Shown: in pieces, positions 11,066-21,245 of the stretch
How positions within the stretch are numbered: the stretch's first letter is position 1
How the letters are laid out: every line of letters begins with the position of its first letter
NCBI GenBank assembly: GCA_024636505.1
Contig: JAGXGY010000039.1
Span: 1-64,000, forward strand
DNA length: 64,000 bases
Direction: 5' to 3'
DNA from: Methylobacter sp.
Lineage (GTDB): Bacteria; Pseudomonadota; Gammaproteobacteria; Methylococcales; Methylomonadaceae
Program-made: the position numbers and the translations under genes
Notes under the pieces: generated by a model
What the model was told of the DNA's origin: nothing
The model's database searches: none
The model's input: the letters and a program-made list of their open reading frames with translations, nothing else

Positions 11066-11210
11066 TTGTCCACGAAAAGCACGAAAAAATATAAGGCAAA
11101 AGACTAAAGACGAAGGGCTGAAGATTGATTATATGTTGACCTGTTGTTTTTTCGCCCTTCGTCTTTTGCCTGATTTTCAGCCGTTTTTTTGTGCTTTTTC
11201 GTGGACAAAA
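11066..11210. terminator. Nested inverted repeats between convergent ybeX and phhB; possible bidirectional terminator or repeat element
   Basis: TTGTCCACGAAAAGCACGAAAAAA...TTTTTTTGTGCTTTTTCGTGGACAA outer arms and AGGCAAAAGAC..GACGAAGGGC / GCCCTTCGTCTTTTGCCT inner arms. Confidence 0.65.
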
Positions 11211-11216
11211 TACCGG

Positions 11217-11600
11217 CTAATCATATTTGATGTATTTAAAGCGCGGGTCATCGGGCGTGCCTTCTAAGGCACCGCCTTCTTTTGCCGGCTGCCACATGAG
11301 CACTTCTTCGATTTTACCGGCCAATTCGAAATCCTTGTTGGTAATGCCTTTAGCCGCATGGTTGATCAGCTTGACGATCACAAAAGCGTAAGAAACGGTA
11401 AGATCCGGATGATGAAATGCCGCTTCAGCCAAATGACCTACGGTATTAACAACCATTAAGGTTGCTTTCCAGCCGCTGGTTTTGTATTTGCGTCGAATCC
11501 AGCCGTTTTCCAGATACCAGTGCGGCAATTCCTCTTTTAATCGCTGTTCGACATCAGCATCAGCATAAGTCTCTTCATGTGTGCGTTCTCTCCAGCCCAT
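11217..11600 (-). CDS. 4a-hydroxytetrahydrobiopterin dehydratase (PCD/DCoH family)
   Basis: AAFHHPDLTVSYAFVIVKLINHAAKGITNKDFELAGKIEEV. Confidence 0.88.
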   Translation of the reverse strand: MGWRERTHEETYADADVEQRLKEELPHWYLENGWIRRKYKTSGWKATLMVVNTVGHLAEAAFHHPDLTVSYAFVIVKLINHAAKGITNKDFELAGKIEEVLMWQPAKEGGALEGTPDDPRFKYIKYD

Positions 11601-11684
11601 AATGGCTCACCTCTTGTTGAGTTGTGAAAATGATTGATGGTCGATAATTTTTTTTGTGGCAATCACCTTACATACCTTGCTATC

Positions 11685-12281
11685 CTAGTCTTCCGGTTCT
11701 AGATATGAGGCTTTGCAGCCTTGTTGGTAAAACATAAATGACGGCGTAAATGGAACAATATCAATCGTCAGCGTTGTTTCTTGTTGAAATAATTCAATGG
11801 CATCAGCCACGCTATCACGGAAGTTGTTAAACAGCTGTTTTGCAAGTTTCTCTTGCGCTTCATCTGCGCCCAAGGCAAATGGATCTTCAGCAAGATTGGT
11901 TGCATCAATGGCTTCCTGAAAAGCCGCTGTCGAAAGCGTTTGAATTTTATTTTCGAAATCACTGAAAATTTGAGGCCCCTGTTCACTTTTGATACGCTCT
12001 ATATCGTCTTGGTTGGCATAAACAAGAAATACACCTTTAGCACCTTGAAAATTATTTTTACAAGCTCCGCCATCCATGATTCTGACCAGATTTAATGTCT
12101 GCTCATCTTTAATGAGAGTCATCGGCGGATTTTGGCCTGAACTTTGCATTGATTCGTCGGTTATGACGGATAACGTATCCGTTGTCGATATGGCCGACGT
12201 GTTTTGTTTAGCCTCTTGAGTCGCGCATGCTGTCAGTACCATAAACACCATGCCGATTAAAATTCGAATGCTTGCTTTCAT
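11685..12281 (-). CDS. Hypothetical lipoprotein
   Basis: Signal peptide with lipobox MVFMVLTACATQ; no family recognised. Confidence 0.7.
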   Translation of the reverse strand: MKASIRILIGMVFMVLTACATQEAKQNTSAISTTDTLSVITDESMQSSGQNPPMTLIKDEQTLNLVRIMDGGACKNNFQGAKGVFLVYANQDDIERIKSEQGPQIFSDFENKIQTLSTAAFQEAIDATNLAEDPFALGADEAQEKLAKQLFNNFRDSVADAIELFQQETTLTIDIVPFTPSFMFYQQGCKASYLEPED

Positions 12282-12650
12282 TAAGTTACGCCATGTTGAT
12301 CAGATCAAATATTAAATATTGTAATCGTTAAAAAAGTGGTGAGTTAAAAAATAGGGTCGAGCTAAGGATGCGAAAATAAAAGTCTTCTTCCGTGCTAGTA
12401 GAGCCTCTTAGCATGAAAGAGATTTAAGCATTTGTCTGGCTGATTGTATATCGGTAAAGGCTGAGGCTTACTTATTTTGTATGAATTAGGTAAAATCAAT
12501 CAATTAAGCGACTTGGTTTTTAAAAAGCAGGCTTGCTGTTTATCTGAATGATTATATCCTTGACAGCGGAAGTCATCCATTTATTCATTCATTCGTTCCC
12601 CACTCACCAGTGGCTATTCTTTTTGTTGTGTACCTATTTTTGCATAAAAC

Positions 12651-14237
12651 ATGTCGATTACTGAAATAAGCTCCGAAACCAAACGTCGTAGAACCTTTGC
12701 CATTATCTCCCATCCTGACGCGGGTAAAACCACGATCACCGAAAAACTGCTGCTGTTCGGCGGCGCAATTCAGCTTGCAGGCTCGGTAAAAGGCCGTAAA
12801 GCGGCGCGTCATGCGACCTCCGACTGGATGGAAATGGAAAAGGAGCGGGGCATTTCGGTGACCACCTCGGTGATGCAGTTCGAACATAAAGACTGCATTA
12901 TTAATCTGCTCGATACGCCCGGTCATGAAGATTTTTCCGAAGATACCTACCGCACTTTGACGGCGGTCGACTCGGCGCTGATGGTAATAGACGTCGCCAA
13001 AGGTGTCGAACAAAGGACCATCAACCTGATGGAAGTCTGTCGTCTGCGCACTACGCCGATTTTGACCTTTATCAACAAGCTGGACAGGGAAGGGCGGGAA
13101 CCGATTGAATTAATGGACGAGGTTGAAAATGTGCTGAAGATCAAATGCGCACCGATGACCTGGCCTATCGGCATGGGTAAACGATTTAAAGGGGTTTATC
13201 ATTTATATAAAGATGAAATTCACCTGTTCAGCGCCCAACATGGCGGCAAAATTGCCCAGGCTGAAATCATCAAAGGCTTGCATAACCCCAAGCTGGACGA
13301 GCTGCTGGACGATCAGGCCGAAGAGCTCAGGGATGAAATCGATTTAGTTAAAGGCGCCAGTCATGAATTCAATCTTGAAGACTATCTGGCTGGCAACTTG
13401 ACGCCGGTTTTTTTTGGTTCAGCCATCAATAACTTCGGGATTATTGAGTTACTCGATGCCTTTGCCGAATATGCGCCATCGCCCAGACCCAGACAGGCAG
13501 AACAGCGCGAGGTTTTACCGGAAGAGCCAAGCTTTAGCGGCTTTGTGTTTAAAGTTCAGGCCAACATGGATCCGTCACATCGGGATCGGATTGCCTTTTT
13601 AAGAGTCTGTTCCGGTAAATTCGACAAAGGCATGAAGATTCATCATGTGCGTATCGGTAAAAGTATTCAGATTGCCAATGCGATCACCTTTCAGGCCGAC
13701 AGCCGGAAAAGCGTTGAAGAAGCCTATCCCGGCGACATTATCGGTCTGCATAATCACGGCACTATTCAGGTCGGCGATACCTTTACCCAAGGCGAAACGC
13801 TTAAATATGGCGGCATACCTTATTTTGCGCCTGAATTATTTCGCCGCGTAGTGTTAAAAGACCCGTTAAGAGCCAAAGCCCTGCAAAAAGGACTGGTGCA
13901 GTTGACCGAAGAAGGCGCGACCCAGCTATTCAAGCCGTTAAAAAATAACGACCTTATTTTAGGCGCGGTCGGTATTTTACAGTTTGATGTCACCGCGTTC
14001 AGGCTTAAAAGCGAATACAATGTCGAATGCGTTTATGACGCGATACCCATCTCCGCAGTACGCTGGGTAAGTTCCGATAAACCGGCCAAGTTGGAGGAAT
14101 TCAGGAACAAAGCCTTTGATAACCTGGCTGAAGACGGCGGCGGTTATTTGGTTTATGTCGCCAACAGCCGGGTCAACCTGCAACTGACCGAAGAACGCTG
14201 GCCGGATATTAAATTCAGCGCGACGCGGGAATTATAA
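12651..14237 (+). CDS. prfC: Peptide chain release factor 3
   Basis: [60 protein letters not shown]. Confidence 0.97.
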   Translation: MSITEISSETKRRRTFAIISHPDAGKTTITEKLLLFGGAIQLAGSVKGRKAARHATSDWMEMEKERGISVTTSVMQFEHKDCIINLLDTPGHEDFSEDTYRTLTAVDSALMVIDVAKGVEQRTINLMEVCRLRTTPILTFINKLDREGREPIELMDEVENVLKIKCAPMTWPIGMGKRFKGVYHLYKDEIHLFSAQHGGKIAQAEIIKGLHNPKLDELLDDQAEELRDEIDLVKGASHEFNLEDYLAGNLTPVFFGSAINNFGIIELLDAFAEYAPSPRPRQAEQREVLPEEPSFSGFVFKVQANMDPSHRDRIAFLRVCSGKFDKGMKIHHVRIGKSIQIANAITFQADSRKSVEEAYPGDIIGLHNHGTIQVGDTFTQGETLKYGGIPYFAPELFRRVVLKDPLRAKALQKGLVQLTEEGATQLFKPLKNNDLILGAVGILQFDVTAFRLKSEYNVECVYDAIPISAVRWVSSDKPAKLEEFRNKAFDNLAEDGGGYLVYVANSRVNLQLTEERWPDIKFSATREL

Positions 14238-14304
14238 GTTCCATCTTTAATGCCGGACGGGGCTTGCAACCCCATCCGGCTGTATGTTAAATATTTGGTC
14301 TGTC

Positions 14305-14360
14305 GTGGGCGCGAATTCATTCGCGCTTTTAACCTACCGCGCGAATAAATTCGCGCCCAC
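14305..14360. repeat. REP-like palindrome
   Basis: GTGGGCGCGAATTCATTCGCGC ... GCGCGAATAAATTCGCGCCCAC inverted arms in the convergent intergenic region. Confidence 0.85.
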
Positions 14361-14422
14361 AAAGAGACAGTCAGCAGAGTACAACGATGAGAGCCTCCTG
14401 CGTGGAAGCCAGCGTAAAAATT

Positions 14423-17400
14423 TTAAACTTGATCCCGCAATAACTGGGCAAACTCTTCGGCCGGCAGGGGTTTGCTTTTGATAAAACCCTGGTAAGCGTC
14501 GCAGCCTTTTTCCCGCAGGAATGCCAGTTGCTCAAGCGTTTCTACGCCTTCGGCTAATACCTTGAAGCCTAAAATATGCCCCATCGCAATGATCGTCGCG
14601 GTAATTTCCATATCGTCTTGTACCGAGGGAATATCATCAATAAAGCTCTTGTCGATTTTTAGCACATCCAGTGGAAAACGCTTCAGATAGGACAGCGACG
14701 AATAACCGGTGCCGAAGTCGTCAATGGCCAGTCGAATACCTTGAGCGCGCAAATTATTGAGTACCTCGACGGCTTTTTCTTCGTTTTCCATTAAGCCGCT
14801 TTCGGTTAGTTCCAGTTCTAATCGTGCAGCCGGAAAGCCGGTTTCGTGCAATACCTCTGCTACCAGAGCATTGATGTCGCTACGGCGGAACTGGTGCGGC
14901 GATACGTTGACCGCTAAAGTGATCGATGGCAAACCCATATCTATCCAGCACTGGCCTTGCAGGCAAGTTTCACGCAGCACCCAGGCGCCAATCTCTAGAA
15001 TTAAACCGGTTTCTTCGGCAATAGGAATAAAACCGGTTGGAGAAATCAGTCCATGAACTGGGTCTTGCCAGCGTACCAACGCTTCGGCGCCGATGATCAA
15101 GCCGCTGACGATGTCGATTTGCGCCTGATAATAGACGCACAATTCCTGTCGCTCAGTGGCGCGACGCAGGCGAACTTCCAGGGCGATACGTTCACGGGCG
15201 ATAACGGTAAATTCTTCGGAAAAATAGGCAAAACAGCCGCGCCCTTCATCTTTGGCACGGTAAAGTGCAATGTCGGCATTATCCATCAGCTTTTCAGGGT
15301 TGTCGCCGTGCTGCGGAAACAAGCTAATACCTATGCTGGCGCTTATCATTACCTTTCGGCTTAGCTCAGGATGGATAATGCTACTTTGCAGTAATTGAAA
15401 TGGCTTGCTTAAGTCGGCGACGATATCCTCGGCGACCCGCGCCGCATCTTCCGGATGGGTAATATTTTCCAGCAGCACCACAAACTCATCACCACCCAAA
15501 CGAGCAACCATATCGACATCGCGCAACCCGGCTTTGATACGGGCAGCGACTTGTTGCAGTAATTCGTCACCCGCCAAGTGTCCCATGCTGTCATTGACCG
15601 CTTTGAAACGATCCAGATCAAGCATCAGCAATGCCAGTTGTTTGCCGTCACGTCGCTCCATTTCGATGGCATGCGTCAGTCGCTCCCACAGAAGGCGGCG
15701 ATTTGGCAGTGCCGTGAGCGGATCATAATAAGCCAGATTGTGAATGTTTTCTTCAGCTTCCTTATTTTTGGTGATGTCGGTGAAAGCGGAAACGTAGTTA
15801 ATGATCTGGTTATTCGTATCGCTAACCGTGGTAATGCTGAGCCATTCGGGGTAGATGTCGCCGTTTTTGCGTTTGTTCCATATTTCACCCTCCCAGTAGC
15901 CATTCAGTTTTAGGCTATGTTGCAGTTCTTGATAGAAGCGGTCATCCTGGCGATCTGATTTAAGAAAAGCATGGGTTTGTCCAATGGCTTCTTCCGGGCT
16001 ATAACCGGTGACGCGGGTAAATGCCTTGTTGACTTTCAGAATAATCTGATTGGCATCGGTGATGGACATGCCTTCTTGCGATTCAAAAGCAGTTGCGGCA
16101 ATGCGTAGCCCTGCTTCGGCCTGTTTCTGTTCGGTAATATCGCGGAAACTCCACACCCTGCCGACCACTTTATGGTCAATTATCTGAGGGATGGAATAGC
16201 GCTCGACGATTTTTCCATTCTTAAACTCAATAATATCGAAGGAGTGAGCTTCCGGAGTTGCGTACAGTTCGGTTGTTTTTCTTGAGAAAACCTCGGCGTT
16301 TTTGATTTGATTAGGGCCGTACAATTGTTCTGGACTGCCGTCTTTAGCGCTCATTTTGGCGGCGATGATTTCATCGGGAATTTGCCACAAATCAGCGAAT
16401 TTTTGGTTATGCAGCAGCCAATTGTTGTTCAGATCTACAGCCAGAATGGCTTCGCCGGTGGATTCCAACGTGGCTCTCAGTATCGATAGCGATTCCGCTA
16501 TTTGTAACATTGACCGGGTTCGTTCAATCGCTAATTGTGCCAGTCCGGCATAGTGGTCTATCAAGTCGATTTCGGCATCGGTTGGTTGCATCGGTAGTCG
16601 ATGATAGATGGCGAAAGTGCCGATCACCTCCCCCAGGTTATTTTTAATCGGCTGTGACCAGCAAGATTGTAAGTTGGCTTGTTTGGCGAGATCGCGATAC
16701 GCTTCCCAATAAGGATGCTGTTGCACATCTTCCACGATAACACGCTCACCGAGATACGCCGCCGTACCGCAAGAACCGATGCCGTTGCCAATCGCCAGGC
16801 CATCAATGGCTTGATTGTAAAAGTCGGGTAAGCTGGGTGCTGCACCATAGCGTAGCTGCTTATTATTTTCATCCAACAGCAAAATTGAGCACAACATAGC
16901 GGGATGTAGCGCTTCAATTTGCTGCGCTAATTCATCCAATACGGTGGATAGGTCAAGCCCTTGGTTAATTAACTGAAGAACCCGGTTTTGTAAGGCCAGT
17001 TCATCGGTACGGTTACGCAAATCATTTTCGATGGCCTTGCGTTCGGTAATGTCGCGCCAGCAGGCATGAATAATAAGTTCGCCACGCAGCGTCATTGGCG
17101 TTAGCGATACCTCGACAGGAAGAGGCGATCCATCGGCTCGTAGATGCTGCCATTCGAACCGGTGATAACCTATCTGCACAGCCGTGGCTATCATCTCAGC
17201 CGCTTTCTCTGTAGAGATTCGTCCGTCGGGTTGATAGGCCGGAGAGATTTTACCGGGATTGCAATTGATGAGTTGTGATTTTGAATGATAGCCGAGTTGG
17301 GTCAGTGTGGCGGTATTGCAATCGATGAAGCCCCCATCTTTAATCAACAAAACGGGATCGCTGGAATCTTCAAACAGGTGCCGAAATGCCTCTTCGCTTT

Positions 17401-18850
17401 CACGTAGGGCGGCTTCCGCTTGTTTGCGTTCGGTAATATCCTGGATGGTGCCGACTAAATTAACAGGTTTTCCCGCTTTGTCGAATTCAATGTCGCCATG
17501 ATCGATGACCCAGCGTGTTTCGTTATCGCTAGGGCGGACGATGGCGTATTCCATTGAAAACTGTTCGTGGTTACGGGTAATTTCCTGATGCTGATTAACG
17601 ACCCGTTGCCGGTATTCCGGATCAATCAATGCGGCCCAATTAGAGGTATCCCGTTCAAAGTGTGCATCAATGCCGAAAACCTGATTCAGCATAGGCGAGC
17701 TTTCCCAAATATTGCTGGTAAGATCAATTACATAGTAGCCTATTCCGGCGGATTCATGGGCTAAGCGTAACAGTTTTTCGTTACGGGTCGCTATTTTATG
17801 CTCCCGTTTTTTCGCTTTATAAGCTGCTAATAGAATTAAGGTAATAACACCGGTCAATAGACTGATGACTAGCGCAATTTTGACATATTGAAGCAGTTTT
17901 TTTTGCTTGGCTTTCGGATTGGGATCATAGCTAAAACCTTGCAAGAGTCGATCGTTTTCAACCATACCCGCGTTGATGAACGTTTCTGCCATATGTCGCC
18001 AGCGCCACGGATTCATGTGTCCCAAATCAACTATATCAGGCACTATCAATGAGCGTATTGTCTCGGCTTCAAATTCAAGATGGTCTCTGGATTTTGTGAC
18101 TTTATATCTATTGAGTAACAGATCAATAATTTCTTGCGGGTGATTCATGGCGTAATACCAGCCTTCAAGGCTGGCCTGACGAAAGGCTTTGACGCGCTCG
18201 GGATGCTGTTTGAGCTCATTTTCCGTGGTAAACAGAATGTCGCTGTAGAAATCGATGCCATAATTGCGCGGGTTCAGTACGGTGAATTCAATTCCCTGCT
18301 GCTTGAGAAAATAGGGCTCATTGCTCAAATATGAATTAAACGCGTCGGTCTTGCCATCAATCAAATCACGAATCCGGTAACTGCTGGGAATGACCTGAAT
18401 AAGGCTGATATCTATGCTTTCATTATTGAACATTGCCACAAAATCAGCGTCCATGGTGTGATCCAACAACATGACTTTTTTTCCGATTAAATCGTCAGGC
18501 GAAGAAATTCCGGCGTTTTTTCGTGCGAGCAACACGGAAGGAGAATGCTGGTATATCGCCGCCAACGCAACTAACGGCGCACCGCGCAACCGTTCCAGCA
18601 ATAATTCGCTGTTGGCCTCGCCATATTGAGCGCGGCCGTCAAGGACTTCCTTGATGGGTTTTTTTTCCGGAGTACCTGGGTGGATAATGACGTCAAGTCC
18701 GGCTTTTTGATAATAGCCTTTGTGTAACGCGGCATAATAGCCGGCGAATTGAAATTGGTGATGCCAGCGTAGCTGTAGATGGATGGGTTCTGCTGATGCC
18801 GAAAAGCATAGGCATAGCAAACCTGTAACAAGTATGGCCTGAGTTCGCAT
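14423..18850 (-). CDS. NMT1/THI5-like substrate-binding domain, TM, multiple PAS, GAF, GGDEF and EAL protein
   Basis: N-terminus IHLQLRWHHQFQFAGYYAALHKGYYQKAGLDV; PAS repeats; RDVDMVARLGGDEF (I-site RxxD plus GGDEF); AEALVRW and DDFGTGYSSLSYLKRFPLDVLKID (EAL). Confidence 0.93.
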   Translation of the reverse strand: MRTQAILVTGLLCLCFSASAEPIHLQLRWHHQFQFAGYYAALHKGYYQKAGLDVIIHPGTPEKKPIKEVLDGRAQYGEANSELLLERLRGAPLVALAAIYQHSPSVLLARKNAGISSPDDLIGKKVMLLDHTMDADFVAMFNNESIDISLIQVIPSSYRIRDLIDGKTDAFNSYLSNEPYFLKQQGIEFTVLNPRNYGIDFYSDILFTTENELKQHPERVKAFRQASLEGWYYAMNHPQEIIDLLLNRYKVTKSRDHLEFEAETIRSLIVPDIVDLGHMNPWRWRHMAETFINAGMVENDRLLQGFSYDPNPKAKQKKLLQYVKIALVISLLTGVITLILLAAYKAKKREHKIATRNEKLLRLAHESAGIGYYVIDLTSNIWESSPMLNQVFGIDAHFERDTSNWAALIDPEYRQRVVNQHQEITRNHEQFSMEYAIVRPSDNETRWVIDHGDIEFDKAGKPVNLVGTIQDITERKQAEAALRESEEAFRHLFEDSSDPVLLIKDGGFIDCNTATLTQLGYHSKSQLINCNPGKISPAYQPDGRISTEKAAEMIATAVQIGYHRFEWQHLRADGSPLPVEVSLTPMTLRGELIIHACWRDITERKAIENDLRNRTDELALQNRVLQLINQGLDLSTVLDELAQQIEALHPAMLCSILLLDENNKQLRYGAAPSLPDFYNQAIDGLAIGNGIGSCGTAAYLGERVIVEDVQQHPYWEAYRDLAKQANLQSCWSQPIKNNLGEVIGTFAIYHRLPMQPTDAEIDLIDHYAGLAQLAIERTRSMLQIAESLSILRATLESTGEAILAVDLNNNWLLHNQKFADLWQIPDEIIAAKMSAKDGSPEQLYGPNQIKNAEVFSRKTTELYATPEAHSFDIIEFKNGKIVERYSIPQIIDHKVVGRVWSFRDITEQKQAEAGLRIAATAFESQEGMSITDANQIILKVNKAFTRVTGYSPEEAIGQTHAFLKSDRQDDRFYQELQHSLKLNGYWEGEIWNKRKNGDIYPEWLSITTVSDTNNQIINYVSAFTDITKNKEAEENIHNLAYYDPLTALPNRRLLWERLTHAIEMERRDGKQLALLMLDLDRFKAVNDSMGHLAGDELLQQVAARIKAGLRDVDMVARLGGDEFVVLLENITHPEDAARVAEDIVADLSKPFQLLQSSIIHPELSRKVMISASIGISLFPQHGDNPEKLMDNADIALYRAKDEGRGCFAYFSEEFTVIARERIALEVRLRRATERQELCVYYQAQIDIVSGLIIGAEALVRWQDPVHGLISPTGFIPIAEETGLILEIGAWVLRETCLQGQCWIDMGLPSITLAVNVSPHQFRRSDINALVAEVLHETGFPAARLELELTESGLMENEEKAVEVLNNLRAQGIRLAIDDFGTGYSSLSYLKRFPLDVLKIDKSFIDDIPSVQDDMEITATIIAMGHILGFKVLAEGVETLEQLAFLREKGCDAYQGFIKSKPLPAEEFAQLLRDQV

Positions 18851-18962
18851 TATAGAATTGGCTAAAGGCTAAAAATTGAAATACTCTGTAAACTTGAGTA
18901 TATACAATTTTTGCCTTTTGCCTTTCACCGATTCTACGAATGTAGACAGTAATTGGATGGAC

Positions 18963-20696
18963 TTATTTATTGATCAGTTTACGAACACGGTCATAAATCA
19001 TCTGCCTGTTAATGATCAATACATAGCTTAATAAGCCCAACAGTAAACCGAATAGCAATTTTCCAAAAGCGGAACTTTCCTGTTCGGCTTGCGGAGTTTC
19101 AGGCGCCCATTGTTCTTTTACGATTTGTACCGCAACTTTGGAAGGCTTATAGTTTGCTTTCAAATCAGGCAGACCTAGGCTGTGCCATGCATCGTAATCT
19201 TGCCAGATCGGATAATTACGTTTCCACAGTTCCTTGCTGAAATAGGGGGTAAGATCCATGCCGTGCGATTTGGGCATGCCTTTTTCATCCAGGAAGTCTT
19301 TATAGACAACCAGGCTGATATCGCCGCCTTCACCAACGCCGTCAGTGGTAAATGCTTTTTCAACATGGTCATGGAACATCCAAATGCCAGGACCGAAGCT
19401 ATGCAAGCCATCATCGACACCGCTTAATTCCAGATCCAGCCGCTGAGCGGGTGCAATAGCATGTACGTCCCGGGTTATATGGGAATTCGGACCATTATCA
19501 ACGCCGTCATAATGGGTCGCTGTGGGTTTGTGTCCATGCGAATGGAAGGCTATAGTATCTTGAGTACCGTTATAAATACGCAGTTTAACCTTCTCATCCG
19601 GCTGCATTTCAATCAGCGATTCTCTTAACGTATAAGGAAAAGAGCGGCCGTTGAGCATGAAATAGTCATCAGTAGCATCGGTCGTGTCATATCCCATGTT
19701 CATATGCTTGGCAATCAGTCGGGGATCATTAGCTGATCTGGCAACAATATTATGTAATTCCTTGTCGGCCGATCCGTAATGTAAATCGTATTCCCGCGCA
19801 TATTTTTCAAGCACCGCTACCGAGGGATGGCGTACTTGACCGGCACCGACATTAAAAGTTTGCGGCCAGTTATTAGGGCGGTTTTCTTCAACCACAAAAA
19901 GACCCTGTAAGCCCATTGGAATATGGGTATGGGGCTGAACATGGCAATGGTAATACATGGTGCCTGCTTGGCGCGGCTTAAATACATAGGTTTTGCTTTC
20001 GCCGGGCATAACATCCATGTTGCTGGATTGGGCAACGCCATCATTGCCGACGCCGGCATGGTCCATGAACGGATGATCGATACCGTGCAAATGGATGGAA
20101 TGCGGCAAATAATGGGTGTTTTCCAGAATCAACCAGATTATATCATCCTGCTCGACATGAATTGCCGGAGACGGTACGCGCAACAAGGGACTGGCTACCG
20201 GCTCGTAAATGCTTTTGGTTGACATGTCCCGGGTTTTCGGCGCGAAAACCCAAAAAGTCGGCTGTATGCCCGGCGCTATATCGAAGGTGGTGGTCGGGGC
20301 GATCATGTCCGGCGAATGACCGTTGAGTTCGGCAATTTCAAGCCGGATAACGATTTTATCAGGATCGCCGTCGCCATCGATATCATCGGACATGGTGATA
20401 GCGTCAGCAGCGAGTTGGGTTTCCATCAGCGTTTTCATGGAAACGCCGTTGGTGCCTTTGACAAAAGCGGCGATGTCAGACGGATTGTCGGGATTACACA
20501 GCCGTGAAGCCTGTATTTCTACCCCATCGATGACTTGCGCTTCTCGCCATTTGGGTGAAGTAAAATCGGAGCAGACCTCTTCGACCGGCCCCATATCTAC
20601 CTTGGCCGTAGGAGGTAAATCGCTGGCTGCTTGACTCCATGAGTAGGTAAGGAACAAGGTAGTGCCCCAAATGAAGGTAAGAAGATTTTTATGCAT
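18963..20696 (-). CDS. Multicopper oxidase-domain protein with signal peptide and C-terminal TM helix
   Basis: SIHLHGIDHPF, TMYYHCHVQPHTHIPMGLQGLF, AFHSHGHKPTATHYDG, WMFHDHVEKAFTTDG; C-terminal LLFGLLLGLLSYVLIINRQ. Confidence 0.85.
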   Translation of the reverse strand: MHKNLLTFIWGTTLFLTYSWSQAASDLPPTAKVDMGPVEEVCSDFTSPKWREAQVIDGVEIQASRLCNPDNPSDIAAFVKGTNGVSMKTLMETQLAADAITMSDDIDGDGDPDKIVIRLEIAELNGHSPDMIAPTTTFDIAPGIQPTFWVFAPKTRDMSTKSIYEPVASPLLRVPSPAIHVEQDDIIWLILENTHYLPHSIHLHGIDHPFMDHAGVGNDGVAQSSNMDVMPGESKTYVFKPRQAGTMYYHCHVQPHTHIPMGLQGLFVVEENRPNNWPQTFNVGAGQVRHPSVAVLEKYAREYDLHYGSADKELHNIVARSANDPRLIAKHMNMGYDTTDATDDYFMLNGRSFPYTLRESLIEMQPDEKVKLRIYNGTQDTIAFHSHGHKPTATHYDGVDNGPNSHITRDVHAIAPAQRLDLELSGVDDGLHSFGPGIWMFHDHVEKAFTTDGVGEGGDISLVVYKDFLDEKGMPKSHGMDLTPYFSKELWKRNYPIWQDYDAWHSLGLPDLKANYKPSKVAVQIVKEQWAPETPQAEQESSAFGKLLFGLLLGLLSYVLIINRQMIYDRVRKLINK

Positions 20697-20854
20697 ACGA
20701 CGACCTCAGAAGAATTCATTAAATAAAATGACACCGCCACCTGAAGCGGGGTTTTTAACGAAGTTATTCTAACTGAATATCAAGGAGAATTCATGTTTAA
20801 CGCCAGAATAAACACAATTTTTCAATTTAACTGTTTAGCTAACCGCAGCTCAGC

Positions 20855-21045
20855 TTTATCGCTAAGTAGCGTAAAACCCCATCGTTCAGGGCATAGGTAT
20901 CTACACAAGATTGATTGAGTGTCAAAAATCACATCGTAAAGGTGATTATCTTTATGAAAAAAACGATTATATTTGCCTAACTAGCTGATTATAGGTATGT
21001 AAAATTGTGTAGATACCTGCGATTTAGATGGGAGAAGATATCAAG
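20855..21045. mobile_element. Transposase-less IS200/IS605-like remnant (MITE/PATE-like)
   Basis: GTAAAACCCCATCGTTCAGGGC end, 14-bp inverted repeats AGGTATCTACACAA (20895-20908) / TTGTGTAGATACCT (21005-21018), then GATTTAGATGGGAGAAGATATCAA resembling the tnpB right end at about 885-905. Confidence 0.6.
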
Positions 21046-21245
21046 AGCAATGTCTATTCGGTAAGAATATCTGACTCGATAGCGCTAGAAGCAAATCCAG
21101 GACATAGCGATGAGGGAATTTAAATGCGTCCAGTGCATTTAAACACCGCGAGAGTTTCAAAAAGCGACTGTCCATGGCGATATGACGAAGTTATATATTA
21201 AGTCATATATAATGAGTAGCGAACCGACCAGAGATTATTACCGTT

